Made by a program: the position numbers and the translations under genes. A stretch of DNA of 64,000 nucleotides from DATKEJ01 sp963768715 (lineage in GTDB: Bacteria; Bacteroidota; Rhodothermia; Rhodothermales; DATKEJ01): NCBI GenBank assembly GCA_963768715.1, contig CAVYJC010000004.1, forward strand, positions 1 to 64,000, in the 5' to 3' direction. Position 1 is the stretch's first letter, and each line of letters opens with the position of its first letter. Below the pieces are notes generated by a model that had not been told where the DNA came from, searched no databases, and was given only the letters and a program-made list of their open reading frames with translations. Positions 17,840 to 28,237 of the stretch are shown piece by piece.

Positions 17840-18725
17840 ATGGTCACAAGATCCGGATTCCTTATGAACAAGATGAGTCCTTTCGGCGTTCATTGTCGTC
17901 CTGCTCAGTGTCGGCGCCGTTATTCGGCCAGCACGGCGCGTCTTTGACGACCTCTCCATGCCCAGCAAGATCCTCGGGATGGAGCGCAAATACGCCATTT
18001 ATCTGCCCTGGGATTATGAGTCGTCGTCTCGAAGTTATCCGGTCCTCTATCTCCTGCACGGGCGCACGACGATCAGACGGCGTGGATCCAGTTCGGCGAC
18101 GTGCATCGGATAGCGGACGAGGCCATCCGCAAACGGAAATGCCACCGAGATGATCATCGTCATGCCGGATGCGACGACAGGGCACGGAGAACTACTTCAA
18201 TCGGCTCGACAGCGATTGGCGGTACGAGGATTTCTTCTTCGAGGAGTTCATTCCCGTACATCGAGCGCACATACCGCATCAGAGGACGCAAGGCAGTTCC
18301 GAGCCGTCGCCGGCTTATCGATGGGAGGCGGCGGGACATTCGTGTACGCGCTGCATCGGCCGGACATGTTCCTGTCGGCGGCGCCGCTAAGCGCGAGCTT
18401 CGTTACGACGCCAGAGGCCTTTCGAAAATACTTTGACATCCCGGATTCAATCCCGGACTCGACCTTCATCCCGTACTGGCAGCGCTACAGCGTGCTGAAT
18501 CTGATCGATTCCGTACCCGAAGATCAGAAGAAGGCGGTGCGGTGGTATGTCGATTGCGGAGACGACGATTTCCTCTACGAGCCCAACTCGCTGGCCCACA
18601 TCGCTATGCGGAAGAATGACATCCCGCACGAATATCGCGTCCGTGACGGCGGTCACCGGTGGAGCTACTGGCGTCAGGCGCTTCCGGAGGTGCTTGAGTT
18701 TGTGTCGGAGGCGTTTACGCGCTAA
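17840..18725 (+). pseudogene. Esterase D-like hydrolase, multiply frameshifted
   Basis: About 290 residues when pieced together. It begins near the ATG at 17840 and then reads FIVVLLSVGAVIRPARRVFD (signal/anchor), LSMPSKILGMERKYAIYLPW, SYPVLYLLHG, MIIVMPDATTGHGE, FFFEEFIP and nucleophile elbow VAGLSMGGGGTFVYAL. DCGDDDFLYEPN (Asp) and DGGHRWSYWR (His) complete the triad. At least four single-base losses lie between 17880 and 18300, while 18300-18725 is clean. It belongs to the same esterase superfamily as 11805-13044 but lacks the beta domain. The density of lesions makes real decay more likely here than in the single-lesion genes. Confidence 0.78.
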
Positions 18726-19018
18726 ACGTTCGGCGTCCGGGGTCCGGAGTCGTCCTGACAACGTGGCAGGCTCCTTTGAAGATCATGCCGCCCGATCGGA
18801 ACTGGAAGACTCGAAGACTGGAGAACAAGACTGGATCCCCGCCTTCGCGGGGATGACGGACATCGGCCCTCGACCTTCGACCTTCGACCTTCGACCTTCG
18901 ACCCTCGACCTTCGACCTTCGACCCTCGACCTTCGACCTTCGACCCTCGACCCTCGACCTTCGACCCTCGACCTTCGACCTTCGACCCTCGACCTTCGAC
19001 CCTCGACCTTCGACCTTC
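18726..19018. repeat. Repeat-filled gap: heptamers and a hairpin repeat
   Basis: This gap holds no gene. Units of the gtccggg type start right after the TAA (18726-18752). A dispersed hairpin repeat CTGGATCCCCGCCTTCGCGG-GGATGAC lies at about 18831-18857. A long array of about 21 units of cgacctt/cgaccct fills 18867-19018. The long array leaves open frames on both strands, which are not genes. Confidence 0.92.
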
Positions 19019-19096
19019 CCTCCATTGTAACATATCATGACATCCGGCATACGTATCATTGTGCCGCTTTACTCAAATCATGCGTCCCGCACCTAA

Positions 19097-19426
19097 ATGG
19101 AAACGTACTACACTGATCAGCTCGATCGATTCGGACACATATCCGAAGGCAGCAAGGAGCTTGCCGATGCCTTCTTCTCATACTACAACAAGGTTTTCGA
19201 AGACGGCGCGCTGACTGCCCGGGAGAAGTCGCTGATTGCTCTTGCGGTCGCCCACGCAGTCCAGTGCCCCTACTGCATCGACTCGTACTCATCCGACTGT
19301 CTGGAGAAGGGTGCCGATCTCGAGCAGATGACGGAGGCCGTCCACGTGGCGACGGCGATTCGAGGAGGCGCGTCCCTGGTTCACGGAGTGCAGATGCTCG
19401 ACCACGTGAAGAAACAGACGATGTAG
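19097..19426 (+). CDS. Arsenosugar-associated peroxidase-like protein
   Basis: 109 residues and intact. It is a carboxymuconolactone decarboxylase/AhpD-like helical protein with the redox pair in HAVQCPYCIDSYSSDCLEKG (CxxC) and a conserved EAVHVATAIRGGASLVHG helix. The N-terminus METYYTDQLDRFGHISEGSK matches the small peroxidase-like protein that accompanies ArsS in arsenosugar gene sets. The radical SAM gene ArsS follows 46 bases downstream, on the same strand. It probably supports thiol or arsenical redox chemistry in the cytoplasm. The start is well placed after the repeat-filled gap. Confidence 0.85.
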   Translation: METYYTDQLDRFGHISEGSKELADAFFSYYNKVFEDGALTAREKSLIALAVAHAVQCPYCIDSYSSDCLEKGADLEQMTEAVHVATAIRGGASLVHGVQMLDHVKKQTM

Positions 19427-19472
19427 TTTTGTGCGCACCGCGACGGCGGACCGCATTCATTATTCAAAGCAC

Positions 19473-20604
19473 ATGGCTTTTATCCCCTTGGAACTTGCGG
19501 GCGGAGATGGATCCATCGAGACCATCGACGGGCCCGCATCCATGACGAGTCTCCACTATCGCAGATCTCCACTCGCTGACCCTGACGAACAGCTCGCGAT
19601 ACTGGCCTCGCCACGTGTTGACTCGGGGCCGACAGGAACTGGAGACTTTGACGCCGATCTCGCATCCTCAGGATGGCCGACGCTCAAACCGGCCGCTGTA
19701 GAGATCTTCCAGATCAATCTGGGGAAGCTGTGCAATATGACCTGCCGTCACTGTCACGTTGATGCCGGACCCGACCGCACGGAAGAGAACATGGATCGTC
19801 AAACGGTCGACGCGTGCCTGGAGGCAATCGACCGCTCCGGTGCGCATACGGTCGACCTGACCGGGGGTGAGCCCGAGTTGAATCCACACTTCGAATATCT
19901 CGTCGACGCCTGCATCGAGAGAGGTCTTCATGTGATGGTCAGGTGCAACCTGACGATCCTCGTGACCCATCGCTTCAGTTATCTTCCGGAATGGTTCGCC
20001 GAACGCGGCGTCGAGGTTGTCTGTTCGTTGCCCCACTATCGAAAGCTTAATACGGACGCACAGCGCGGCGACGGCACCTATGCGAAGTCGCTTCGGGCCC
20101 TGCGCGGCTTGAATGAGGCCGGATACGGATTCGGCGATCCGGGACGCGTGCTTACGCTGGTGGCCAATCCCACCGGTGCGTTCCTGGCAGGGAATCAGGC
20201 CTCGCTGGAGGCGGAGTGGAAGGACGTCCTGCTCGAGAAGCCACGCCGTCCGCTTCGACCGGCTGCTGACGCTAAGCAACATGCCGATTTCCCGGTATCT
20301 CGAGTGGCTGCTTGAAAAGGGGATGCTCGAAGCATACCTCGATAAGCTCGTCCAGGCATTCAATCCTTCAACGATTGCCGGACTCATGTGTCGCAATACG
20401 CTGTCCGTTGCCTGGGACGGCACGCTCTACGACTGCGACTTCAACCAGCAATTGGAAATGGATATGGTGCTACCCGCCGGCTCTCGTCCTCACGTGGCCA
20501 ACTTCGATCTCGACATGTGGAAATCGCATCGCGTCCGAACGGCCCGGCACTGTTACGGCTGTACCGCGGGAGCCGGAAGCTCCTGCGGCGGGGCCATCAC
20601 ATAA
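19473..20604 (+). pseudogene. arsS: Arsenosugar radical SAM protein ArsS, one frameshift
   Basis: About 376 residues (ATG at 19473; 19542 is an alternative). EIFQINLGKLCNMTCRHCHV holds the radical SAM CxxxCxxC cluster site. DAGPDRTEENMDRQ, VDLTGGEPELNP and LPHYRKLNTDAQRGDG follow, and the C-terminal CYGCTAGAGSSCGG is the extra cluster-binding tail of ArsS. The enzyme makes arsenosugars by joining an adenosyl-derived sugar to methylated arsenic. One extra C near 20240-20244 breaks the frame (LLEK|HAVRFDRLLTLSNMPISR). The usual partner methyltransferase ArsM is not in the window. Confidence 0.87.
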
Positions 20605-20610
20605 GACAGC

Positions 20611-21082
20611 ATGCACCAGCGCGCCGCACAACTGATCCACGCCCTGCGACTCGAATCGCACCCAGAGGGCGGCCACTACAGGGAAGTCTTTCGCTCATCG
20701 ACCGTTGTTCTACCGGAAGATGGTCGCGACGGTCGACCCGCACTGACCTCCATCTATTTTCTGCTGGCCGGGGGAACGCACAGCAAATGGCACGTGGTCC
20801 GTTCAGACGAAGTGTGGCACCATCTCGAAGGAGATCCGCTCGAGCTTATCGTCGTGAATCCCGCTTCCCTCGATCCGCGGACGCTTGTGCTCGGATCGCG
20901 AACGCGGGGCGCTCGTGCAGATTCAGGTCGTACCGGCCGGCCACTGGCAGGCGGCAAGAACGATCGGAGACTACACGCTTGTGGGATGCACCGTGGGCCC
21001 GGGCTTCGTCTTCGAGGATTTCCAGCTTCTCAGAAACGACGAGGATGCTGCTGCACGCATGAAAGAAGAGCTGCCCGGCTGA
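20611..21082 (+). pseudogene. DUF985 cupin, one frameshift
   Basis: About 157 residues of the cupin_5/DUF985 family: LIHALRLESHPEGGHYREVF, IYFLLAGGTHSKWHVVRSDE, VWHHLEGDPLEL, and after the break QIQVVPAGHWQAA, YTLVGCTVGPGFVFEDFQLL. The break is near 20891-20895 (LVLG|SDRERGALVQ). It starts 6 bases after the ArsS stop and so is probably co-transcribed. Function is unproven; the double-stranded beta-helix may bind a metal and sugar-like ligand. Confidence 0.82.
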
Positions 21083-21107
21083 CCTATTTGCTCTGACGTA
21101 CCCGTAG

Positions 21108-21218
21108 AAACCTGACAGGTTTGTTACCTCTCTCTCAGGTTTCTCCTAGTCCCGTTGGAAACCTGTCAGGTTTTCCAAAGAGCCGACGCAACGCTTAGCC
21201 GTTAGCGTTTAGCGTTTC
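21108..21218. repeat. CCTGACAGG palindromes and a heptamer array
   Basis: AAACCTGACAGGTTT (21108-21122) and GAAACCTGTCAGGTTTTC (21158-21175) are two copies of one palindromic intergenic repeat in opposite phase. Units acgctta, gccgtta, gcgttta, gcgtttc (21191-21218) follow, next to the stop of the small minus-strand gene. Confidence 0.8.
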
Positions 21219-21225
21219 AGGTCGG

Positions 21226-21676
21226 TCACGGGTCAACAATAACTCTCGGTGGATCATCGTTGACGTCGCCGCATGTGGCCTTTAGTTCATACGCCGTCGT
21301 GTCTCTGATACTCTCGTTGATCTTGAAGGCGAATGCGGCTCCTTTGCGAAAATCACGGCTGATTGTGAGGTTGCCGACTGCAAGGTTCGACTTGCCTTTG
21401 TTGGACGAGAACTGTCAGGATCCCACGAAACGTTGTTCACGAAGGCGCCATCTGGCTCGCAGGACCACCGTATCTCCCGGTTTGACATGAAGTTCGTTCG
21501 GATCACCCAGACAGGCGATCTTATTGCGGGGTCGTATCAAACTGGAGCGAAAGATCCATGACATGGGCGTTACCTTTGCCTTGGCCTATTCCCTGGCCCG
21601 AGGGGCGCTTCCAGAGGAAGGCTTCGAGAACGACGATTGCGATCAAACTGAGTAAGGACGTGATGAATCTCGACAT
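21226..21676 (-). pseudogene. Small exported protein, broken
   Basis: From the ATG at 21676 the frame reads MSRFITSLLSLIAIVVLEAF, a membrane or signal segment, then HVMDLSLQFDTTP. Other frames continue with IACLGDPNELHVKPGDTVVL, CEPDGAFVNN, and finally LAVGNLTISRDFRKGAAFAF and KINESIRDTTAYELKATCGD to a TGA at 21226-21228. At least three frame changes are needed. The beta-rich tail with an xxHVKPGDTVVL segment recalls cupredoxin-like or Ig-like folds, but I cannot name it. Confidence 0.45.
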
Positions 21677-24288
21677 GGCGGGTTCTGATTTGGTTCTTGA
21701 GGCTAATTCGACTGTGGAACTGACAGCCTGCAGCGAATCCATAATAAGAACAAACGCCTTATCCGACCGCAAATCCTCGAGTCCGGGATATTGGTTGATT
21801 TCGTTAACGTTGTATCCCTTCAGGAGAGCGTCGCGGATCCACACGAGCGCTTTCTTGCGCTCGCCGAGCGCCTCCCAGGTGGCTCCAACCTGGAAGCTGA
21901 TGTGCGATGACAGTTCGGGCGTCGGCCGGTCGCCGAATTCCTCGAGCATGGCCCTCGCCTTTTCAGTTTCCTTCAGCTCGCCGTAGTAACCGGCCAGCTC
22001 GGCCTTGGCGTTCAGATCCGTCGGATTGACCTCGAGCCATTGTTCGGCCATCTCGACAGCTTTCTGCTTGGCGGCCTGGTATTTCGCCGGGTCTGTATGC
22101 ATCCAGTAGTAGGCAGTTCCCAGGTGGGACCAAACCCGATGATCCTTGTCGTTGATCTCGAGCGCTTTTCGGTATGCCGCGGCCGCCGCGGGATAATTCC
22201 CTCGTAAAAGTGCATCGTGCCGAGATTATTGTAAATGCTGTACGAAGGCTCAATCTCCAGACTGAGCTCCCACTGCTTCCGCGCTTCGTCGGTCTTTCCC
22301 AAATACCACATCATCGAGCCGAGATTCCTGTATCCGATCGCATTCAACGGAGCAAGGTCGACCACCTTCCGATACTGATCGGCGGCCTTCTGCCACTCCG
22401 AACGCTCGTAGTAAAACTTGCCAAGGCGATTGTATCCGCCCCAATACTCCGGGCTGCTGTCGATGGCACGCAGGTAGGTCTGTTCAGCAAGGTCGAATTG
22501 CTCGAGATCTTCCTGCACTTCGGCCAGAGCGCAAGCAGGGCGCCCGTATTAAAAGGCTCGCGCGCAAGGGCTGTTTCCAGCGCTCGCTGGGCCTGACCGG
22601 GTTTTCCCCGGTATCCCAAGTACCGCCCCCAGCGTAACGTACGACTCGATCAGCTCGGGCTGGAGTCGGATCGCTTCGTCGCAATGTCTTTCGGCCTCGT
22701 CGAGAAGTCCGAGCTCCTTCGTCGCCTCGAACTTGAACAAATCCGTCTTCCCAAGGGCCGCATATCCCGCAGCGAAGTCGGGATCGAGTTTCACCGCCCG
22801 ATCGAGCTGTTCTTTCGCAGCCGCAAGGCTGCGTAGGCTCGACCGCTGCTGCAATAATCCCATTGCGCGCGTGTAAAGCTGAAAGACTTCGGGTGTCGTC
22901 GTCGTTGGCTCGGCAGATGGCGCAGCAAGGGCACTGTCCGGAATCCCAAGGAGGCTGCCTATGCGATCAAGGGCCGCCTCGTACGTATCCTGAAGATTGG
23001 TCAACAGAATGGGCACGGACGTCGGCTGCCCGACGAGGTCCCGGCCGTCGCGCAGCAACGACAAGGCCATGGTCGGAACGGGATCGTATCCGGTGATTCG
23101 ACTCGTAATCACGTAGTCTGCGCCCAGTTTTCCCGCGGCATTCTCCGGCGTCGTCACCGTCTGATCGATCATGTCACGAAAAGGCACCAGTCCGCCCAAT
23201 CCCCTGGCGGCTGCGATACCGCCAATCTTGCTGGAAACAGTCTGCAGCAATCCGTCGAGCGTGAGCTTCAAGCTGGAATCTGCGGCGCTCGAAAGGGCGC
23301 CCTCCGGAAAAGAAACGGGAAGGATCGCGATGCTGGAGTTGCTGAAGTCCGGCCCTGAAGCCTTCGCGCTCGGGTAGAAGAGCACGCCCAGCGCAACCAG
23401 TACAAGGGCGGCGAGCGCCAGAGATATCGGCTTCCAGGGTATCGTTCTTGCGTGCGAAGCCTCGCGAACGACTGCCTGGTACGTCGTCGTTTCCCCGCTG
23501 AGTTCAGCCGACAACTCCTCCGCTGTCGGACGCTTCGCCGGATCTTTGCTCAGACACCGACCGATGAGATTCCGAACCGCCTCCCCATGCTCCGACTCGA
23601 GAAGGTCCAGATCCTGCGGTTCCTCGTTCACAACCGCGTAAAGAATCGCGCTTGGATACTGATGTGGAAAGGGAACCTTCCCCATGAGCATTTCGAACAT
23701 CACCGCGCCGAGCGCCCAAACGTCTGTGGCCGGGCCCACCTCCTCGCCTCTGGCCTGCTCGGGCGACATGTACGCGATCGTGCCCAGGCTGATGCCGGTT
23801 TGCGTAAGCGTGCCGCCGCCCATGAGTTTGGCGAGACCGAAGTCGGTGATCTTCGGGACTCCCCCCTCTGTCAGCAGCACATTACCGGGTTTGATGTCAC
23901 GGTGCACGATCCCCTTCGCATGGGCCGCAGCCAGACCCGAGGCGATTCGCCGAGCGGTTCGTTTCGCTTCACCAAGGCTAAATCGCCCTTCGGCAATGCG
24001 ATCCTTCAAACTAGGGCCCTCGATACACTCCATGGCGATAAGGGCCTGTCCGTCAACCTCATCGTACTCGAAGACCGTGCAGATATTCGGATGACTGAGA
24101 TTCGCTGCAGCCTTGGCCTCCAGACTGAAGCGCTCACGGTCCACCTCGGTCTGGAGCATTCGCGAAGGAAGGAGCTTGATGGCGACGATTCGATCAAGCC
24201 TCGTGTCGCGGGCTCGATACACCACTCCCATCCCCCCCTCTCCGAGGGTTTCGAGGATCTCGAAGTGTGAAAGGATCTCGCCGGTCAT
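21521..24288 (-). pseudogene. Ser/Thr protein kinase with TPR tail, frameshifted
   Basis: The intact kinase part starts at the ATG at 24288: LGEGGMGVVYRARDTRLDRI (glycine loop), VAIKLLP (lysine), IVHRDIKPGNVLL (catalytic loop) and ITDFGLAKL (DFG). A single membrane span follows (PISLALAALVLVALGVLFY), then a TolB/FlgO-like domain (SSIAILPVSFPEG...). TPR repeats continue to the end (ERHCDEAIRLQPELIESYVTL, DLAEQTYLRAIDSSPEYWGG, YNNLGTMHFYEG). Frames break near 22610, 22525 and 22200. It would be an inner-membrane signalling kinase. The last frame runs without a stop into the small exported gene, so the true end is near 21680. Confidence 0.82.
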
Positions 24289-24385
24289 GGCTTCAAACTT
24301 GCGCCGGATCTTTGACTTACCACGTTAGGGTCGTGTCAACTGGACCATCGAGGCCGCTCAGGGTAAGTACCGCGGGCGCGGGAAG

Positions 24386-27300
24386 TTACAGAATAGCATA
24401 GGAGAGGCGCGCCGTTACTTGTCGGCCGGCAGCCGGGACATCGACCCACTCGCGATGCTCGTGGTCGAGCAGGTTCTCGGCCGTTACGTCGAGTCGGAGA
24501 CCCGGTGAGACCTCATCGAGGTCCATCCCGAGCCCAGCATCCAGGAGGAAGTAATCAAAGACGTAGCCGGTGTGAACGCCCGACCGAACGTCGAAGTTGT
24601 CGATGTAGCGACCGGCGACGGACAGCCGCAACCTCTCCAGAAATGTCCGATCAAAGCCCGCGGCGACTTTGAAGCGCGGCGCATTCAAGGCCAGGTCGAG
24701 GCCGGTTCCCGCTTCATCGAGTGCCGCGTCGTCGAAGTAATTGTCGCTGATCCAGGAGAAATTTCCGAAGTACGAGAAGTACTCGTTTTCGATGCGTCGA
24801 AACTCGAAATCGACCCCGAAATAGTCTGCCTTTCCATAGTTGATCCAGGACAGGAGCTGCTCGGGACCCCTTGTCACGTCGTAATTCTCAACGGGCTCGA
24901 GGACTCCGACCGGCTGTTGTCCGAGCGACTCGATAACGGTCCCATACAGCCACGCGAGGTCCTGCCGGCTGAGCTTGTAGTGCGCCAGCTCATCATCGGT
25001 GAAGACGCGATAGATCTCTTCGGTCAAATCCTCCGACAGGTTCGGCACGAAGACCAGCGGCGTAACCGGCCGAAGTCCGCTGAGATGGTTCTTGGTTTTG
25101 GCGTAGAAGAAGTCGACGCCTACGAACGTCCGGTTCTGGAAATTGCCCTTGTAGCCGATCTCGATCGAACGGGTGTCCATGGGTTTCAGCGCCGGAACGC
25201 TCGTTGGCGCCGAGACGGTCGGCGCCTCGGGATCGGACTCGTATCGGAGTACGCCTTCCGAGAATCCCTGAATCTCTCCTGTGCGCGCATTGAGAAAAGC
25301 CTGCAGAGCGTCCCAGCCATGCAGCGGCCCCCCCTCGGTAAAGAGACGGTCGGTCGCGGCCGCAAACGCGCGATCGAGGTCAATTCCAACGCCGCTGTCA
25401 TGCGCTTCGAATCCGCGGAACGGAAAAAGCGAGGTAGGCTGGGGCGGCGCACTGAACGTCCATCCGTTCAAATTGCCTCTGGCCCGAACGGGGACGACTC
25501 TCGGATCGGGAACCGGGAACTGCCTGCTCACGGCCGGAAAATCCGCAAAAAGCTGCAGGCTCGTCGGCCGGGCAAAGCCGCGGTTGAACGACAGCCGGAA
25601 CGCATGGCTCGAGCTCGGCCGGTAGTTTAAGCCGAAGTTGGGCGAAAACTGGGGATCGATGACGTTATCGAAATCCATCCGACCAGCGATTTGCAAATCC
25701 AATCCCTCCGCGAGCCGAGTCCGCGACTGCCAGTAGAAACCGGCGGCGCGTATCACGTCGTCCGCTTCGTTCCGCCCGTCGCGGCCGAGGTGGATGGGAT
25801 AGTCGATCCCCGGCGTCTGGACGGTCTTTCCCAGACCCGATCCCGCCAACAAAGCACTATTCGTGTAGAAATAGGGCAGCGTCAACTCTCCGCCCGTCTC
25901 ACTGTTCGTGCGGTCATAGTCCAATCCGACGACCAATTTCTCCTGGCCTGCAAACAGTTCCGTCTTGTAGCGAACCTGGCCGGCAAACAGGTTGGAGTTA
26001 TCGACGATTGGCAGGCCGGTGCGATAATCGTAAGCCTCTTTCGTGTCTCCTTTCATGTAGTAGAGCTGGGCAAACAGCGCGTCGGACTCCACCTTGAGCT
26101 GCCCCGCGCCCATCCGATAGTCCGCAAACATCTCTCCGGTCTCGTGGAGGAGATTCTGCTTCATACCCGCATAGTCCACGTTCGCGGTGACGGTGAGACA
26201 GGCGCATGCGACGTCACGATATTGCAGCGTCCCGCGCGCGAAGCCATTGGACACGTGGTCGTCACGACTCTCGACACCTTGCAGGATGCCGTCCTCGGCA
26301 GGGTGAGCGAACAACTGATCCTTTGCCTGGCTGTACGAGCCGACGATCTTGTACGCAAATCGGTCACTTAGAAGTGCGGCGTGTCGAAGGGCGCCTTGCA
26401 CGAGCTGGTTCTCTCCAAACGAGCCTGAAAATGACGTACCGGGATAATCGAACGGCTCTTTCGTGAGGAACTGGATCGCGCCGTGATCTGCCCGCGAGCC
26501 GTAGAGACTCGAAAGCGACCCGCGTACGACCTCCGCCTGGGCGACGTCGATCGGGGTAACAGGCAGCAAGGCGAAGGAGTTGAATCCGAGTCCGGGTACA
26601 GCGGCCTGGCGGTTGTCGACCAGCAGCTCGGTGTTGCCTGCAAACGACTGGTTGAATCCGCGCGTTGCTACCTGGTAGCGATCGGAGCCGATCTGGGCAA
26701 TGTCGACGCCTACGGTGTGACGCAGCGTCGCCGCAATGGAAGGAGCGGGATCGCGAACAAACTCGTCTCCTTCGATCACCGAGACGGAGGCCGGCGCGTC
26801 CATCAGCGGTTCGTGGATTCTGGACGGTGTCGTCACGTACGGATCGAGGTCGGGTCCGCCCATCCACGCGCAGGATTCCGGCTCCGCGAAAGGATGCTCG
26901 CAACCAGACGACAATGGGCACAAGACGGAGTCGGGCTCCGTGGGCCATTCCACTGGAGTGTAACGCGCGGCGGACTCCCGCGGATCAATCAGGTGGATCT
27001 GGTAAGGAGATGGGGGTCCCGGTGGACAATCGCGCTCGAATATTTCCCTCGCCTTGGCTGCCTCTGCACGCAGATCCGCAGCATTATCGGCAAGCAGCAA
27101 CGCGACGGAGAATCGCATGGATTCCCCGACAGGCAGCCGCGCCGGTCCCGTTCCGAAGATGTAGACATCGTCGCCGGGGCGCGCCGGCATCCGATCGAAT
27201 CGACCGGGCCTTACAAGATCCCAGATTTGCTCGTCGTTCGCCACGTTGACGTCGTTGAACGGCGTCGCCGTGAGACTTGTCAGTCCCGTCACCCCTTCGA

Positions 27301-28237
27301 GGAACTGATAGCCGAAATACCCCGGCGCCAGACCCGGCGTGTCGGTCACACCGTCCGCATCCCATACCTCGAGGAGACCCAGCGTGGGGACGAATCGAGC
27401 GAGATCGTCCTGATAGTTGTGGGCTCCGCCGATATGGGGATCGCCCCACATCCCGACACTGACACTTCGGAGATCAATCCGGCCGCGATTCTCAATCCGG
27501 TAGACCAGGAACAGGACGTCTCGCAGGGCGGAATCGGCGCTCTGCACGTATCGGGTTTCTACGTGAAGTCCGAGTCCCTGCCATGTTGAATCCCCCTGCA
27601 GGGGGTAGTACGCAAATTCCCGGTTTCGGAGGTCGTTCATGGCGAACGTCTGCTCGGCAAGGGGGTCTGCAAAGCAAGTTGCGGCGGCAGGTTTCGATTC
27701 CGCAGGCTCCTCGATGCACTCGACCGGATGCCAACCCCACCATTCCGTCCCGTCGGGAGATCGCTCGCCTCCATGCGAGAGGAGGCCCTCCGAAACGATA
27801 TGGCGTACCCAGAGCGTATCGCCGTTGTCATCGAGAGCGACCCGCCCAAATCGGTCCAGACTGGGGGTGCTCAGACCGCGCGATCCCTTTCCAGGGACTT
27901 CCGCTGCGACGAAAAGGCCAAACTCGTATCCGTACCCAAGACCTTGCCACCGGATGTCAGTCGAATCGTTTCGCGGCGATGAAACGGTGCCATAGTTCGA
28001 AACCTGCGTCGTGATCCGCTCCCCCTTCAGCAGGGCGGTTCCGCGCGCCACAAAATGCGTGCAAAGCGGTGGCACGGCTTCCCGTTGCAGTTCCTGCGAA
28101 ACGGCGGGCCTGACCTCAAGGGCTACCAATACAAGAACAGCGATCAACCGGCATAAGTGCCGCAAATCAGCGGAAAGGATCATCCAAAACGCTCGTGTTA
28201 GATGTGCACAGGCCTTGACCGACTGAAAGTATCCCAA
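24386..28237 (-). CDS. TonB receptor fused to T9SS-partner-like domain
   Basis: 1283 residues, unbroken. After a signal peptide (LIAVLVLVALEVRPAVSQ) comes a region of about 450 residues that is not the usual carboxypeptidase-like or plug domain. It shares the order and wording of the secreted protein at 55011-58370: GLGLHVETRYVQS with GLGLRVEVRGFQW, LVYRIENRGRIDLRSVSVGM with WHYDIVNEGTTDYDDNIIFG, and GPARLPVGESMRFSVALLLA with GPFELKAGARERFSLALAWG. A TonB plug follows (PASVSVIEGDEFVRDPAPSI, ELLVDNRQAAVPGLGFN, VVRGSLSSLYGSRADHGAIQ), then a 22-strand-type barrel ending ARLSYAIL. It would import a ligand across the outer membrane. Isolated from glycan genes. Confidence 0.85.
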   Translation of the reverse strand: MGYFQSVKACAHLTRAFWMILSADLRHLCRLIAVLVLVALEVRPAVSQELQREAVPPLCTHFVARGTALLKGERITTQVSNYGTVSSPRNDSTDIRWQGLGYGYEFGLFVAAEVPGKGSRGLSTPSLDRFGRVALDDNGDTLWVRHIVSEGLLSHGGERSPDGTEWWGWHPVECIEEPAESKPAAATCFADPLAEQTFAMNDLRNREFAYYPLQGDSTWQGLGLHVETRYVQSADSALRDVLFLVYRIENRGRIDLRSVSVGMWGDPHIGGAHNYQDDLARFVPTLGLLEVWDADGVTDTPGLAPGYFGYQFLEGVTGLTSLTATPFNDVNVANDEQIWDLVRPGRFDRMPARPGDDVYIFGTGPARLPVGESMRFSVALLLADNAADLRAEAAKAREIFERDCPPGPPSPYQIHLIDPRESAARYTPVEWPTEPDSVLCPLSSGCEHPFAEPESCAWMGGPDLDPYVTTPSRIHEPLMDAPASVSVIEGDEFVRDPAPSIAATLRHTVGVDIAQIGSDRYQVATRGFNQSFAGNTELLVDNRQAAVPGLGFNSFALLPVTPIDVAQAEVVRGSLSSLYGSRADHGAIQFLTKEPFDYPGTSFSGSFGENQLVQGALRHAALLSDRFAYKIVGSYSQAKDQLFAHPAEDGILQGVESRDDHVSNGFARGTLQYRDVACACLTVTANVDYAGMKQNLLHETGEMFADYRMGAGQLKVESDALFAQLYYMKGDTKEAYDYRTGLPIVDNSNLFAGQVRYKTELFAGQEKLVVGLDYDRTNSETGGELTLPYFYTNSALLAGSGLGKTVQTPGIDYPIHLGRDGRNEADDVIRAAGFYWQSRTRLAEGLDLQIAGRMDFDNVIDPQFSPNFGLNYRPSSSHAFRLSFNRGFARPTSLQLFADFPAVSRQFPVPDPRVVPVRARGNLNGWTFSAPPQPTSLFPFRGFEAHDSGVGIDLDRAFAAATDRLFTEGGPLHGWDALQAFLNARTGEIQGFSEGVLRYESDPEAPTVSAPTSVPALKPMDTRSIEIGYKGNFQNRTFVGVDFFYAKTKNHLSGLRPVTPLVFVPNLSEDLTEEIYRVFTDDELAHYKLSRQDLAWLYGTVIESLGQQPVGVLEPVENYDVTRGPEQLLSWINYGKADYFGVDFEFRRIENEYFSYFGNFSWISDNYFDDAALDEAGTGLDLALNAPRFKVAAGFDRTFLERLRLSVAGRYIDNFDVRSGVHTGYVFDYFLLDAGLGMDLDEVSPGLRLDVTAENLLDHEHREWVDVPAAGRQVTARLSYAIL

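Noticed and set aside
18867..19018. Possible CRISPR array
   Set aside because: Units are 7 bases with no spacers; the 168-bp repeat likewise has no short repeat/unique spacer pattern. No cas gene is present.
18547..19116. Open frames through 18867-19018 reading LDLRPST or KVEGRRS repeats
   Set aside because: These are translations of the cgacctt heptamer array. Similar frames exist on both strands.
20020..20070. Selenocysteine in ArsS
   Set aside because: Some ArsS-type proteins are annotated as selenoproteins, but here the LPHY region has no in-frame TGA and the lesion near 20242 is a +1 frameshift, not a recoded stop.
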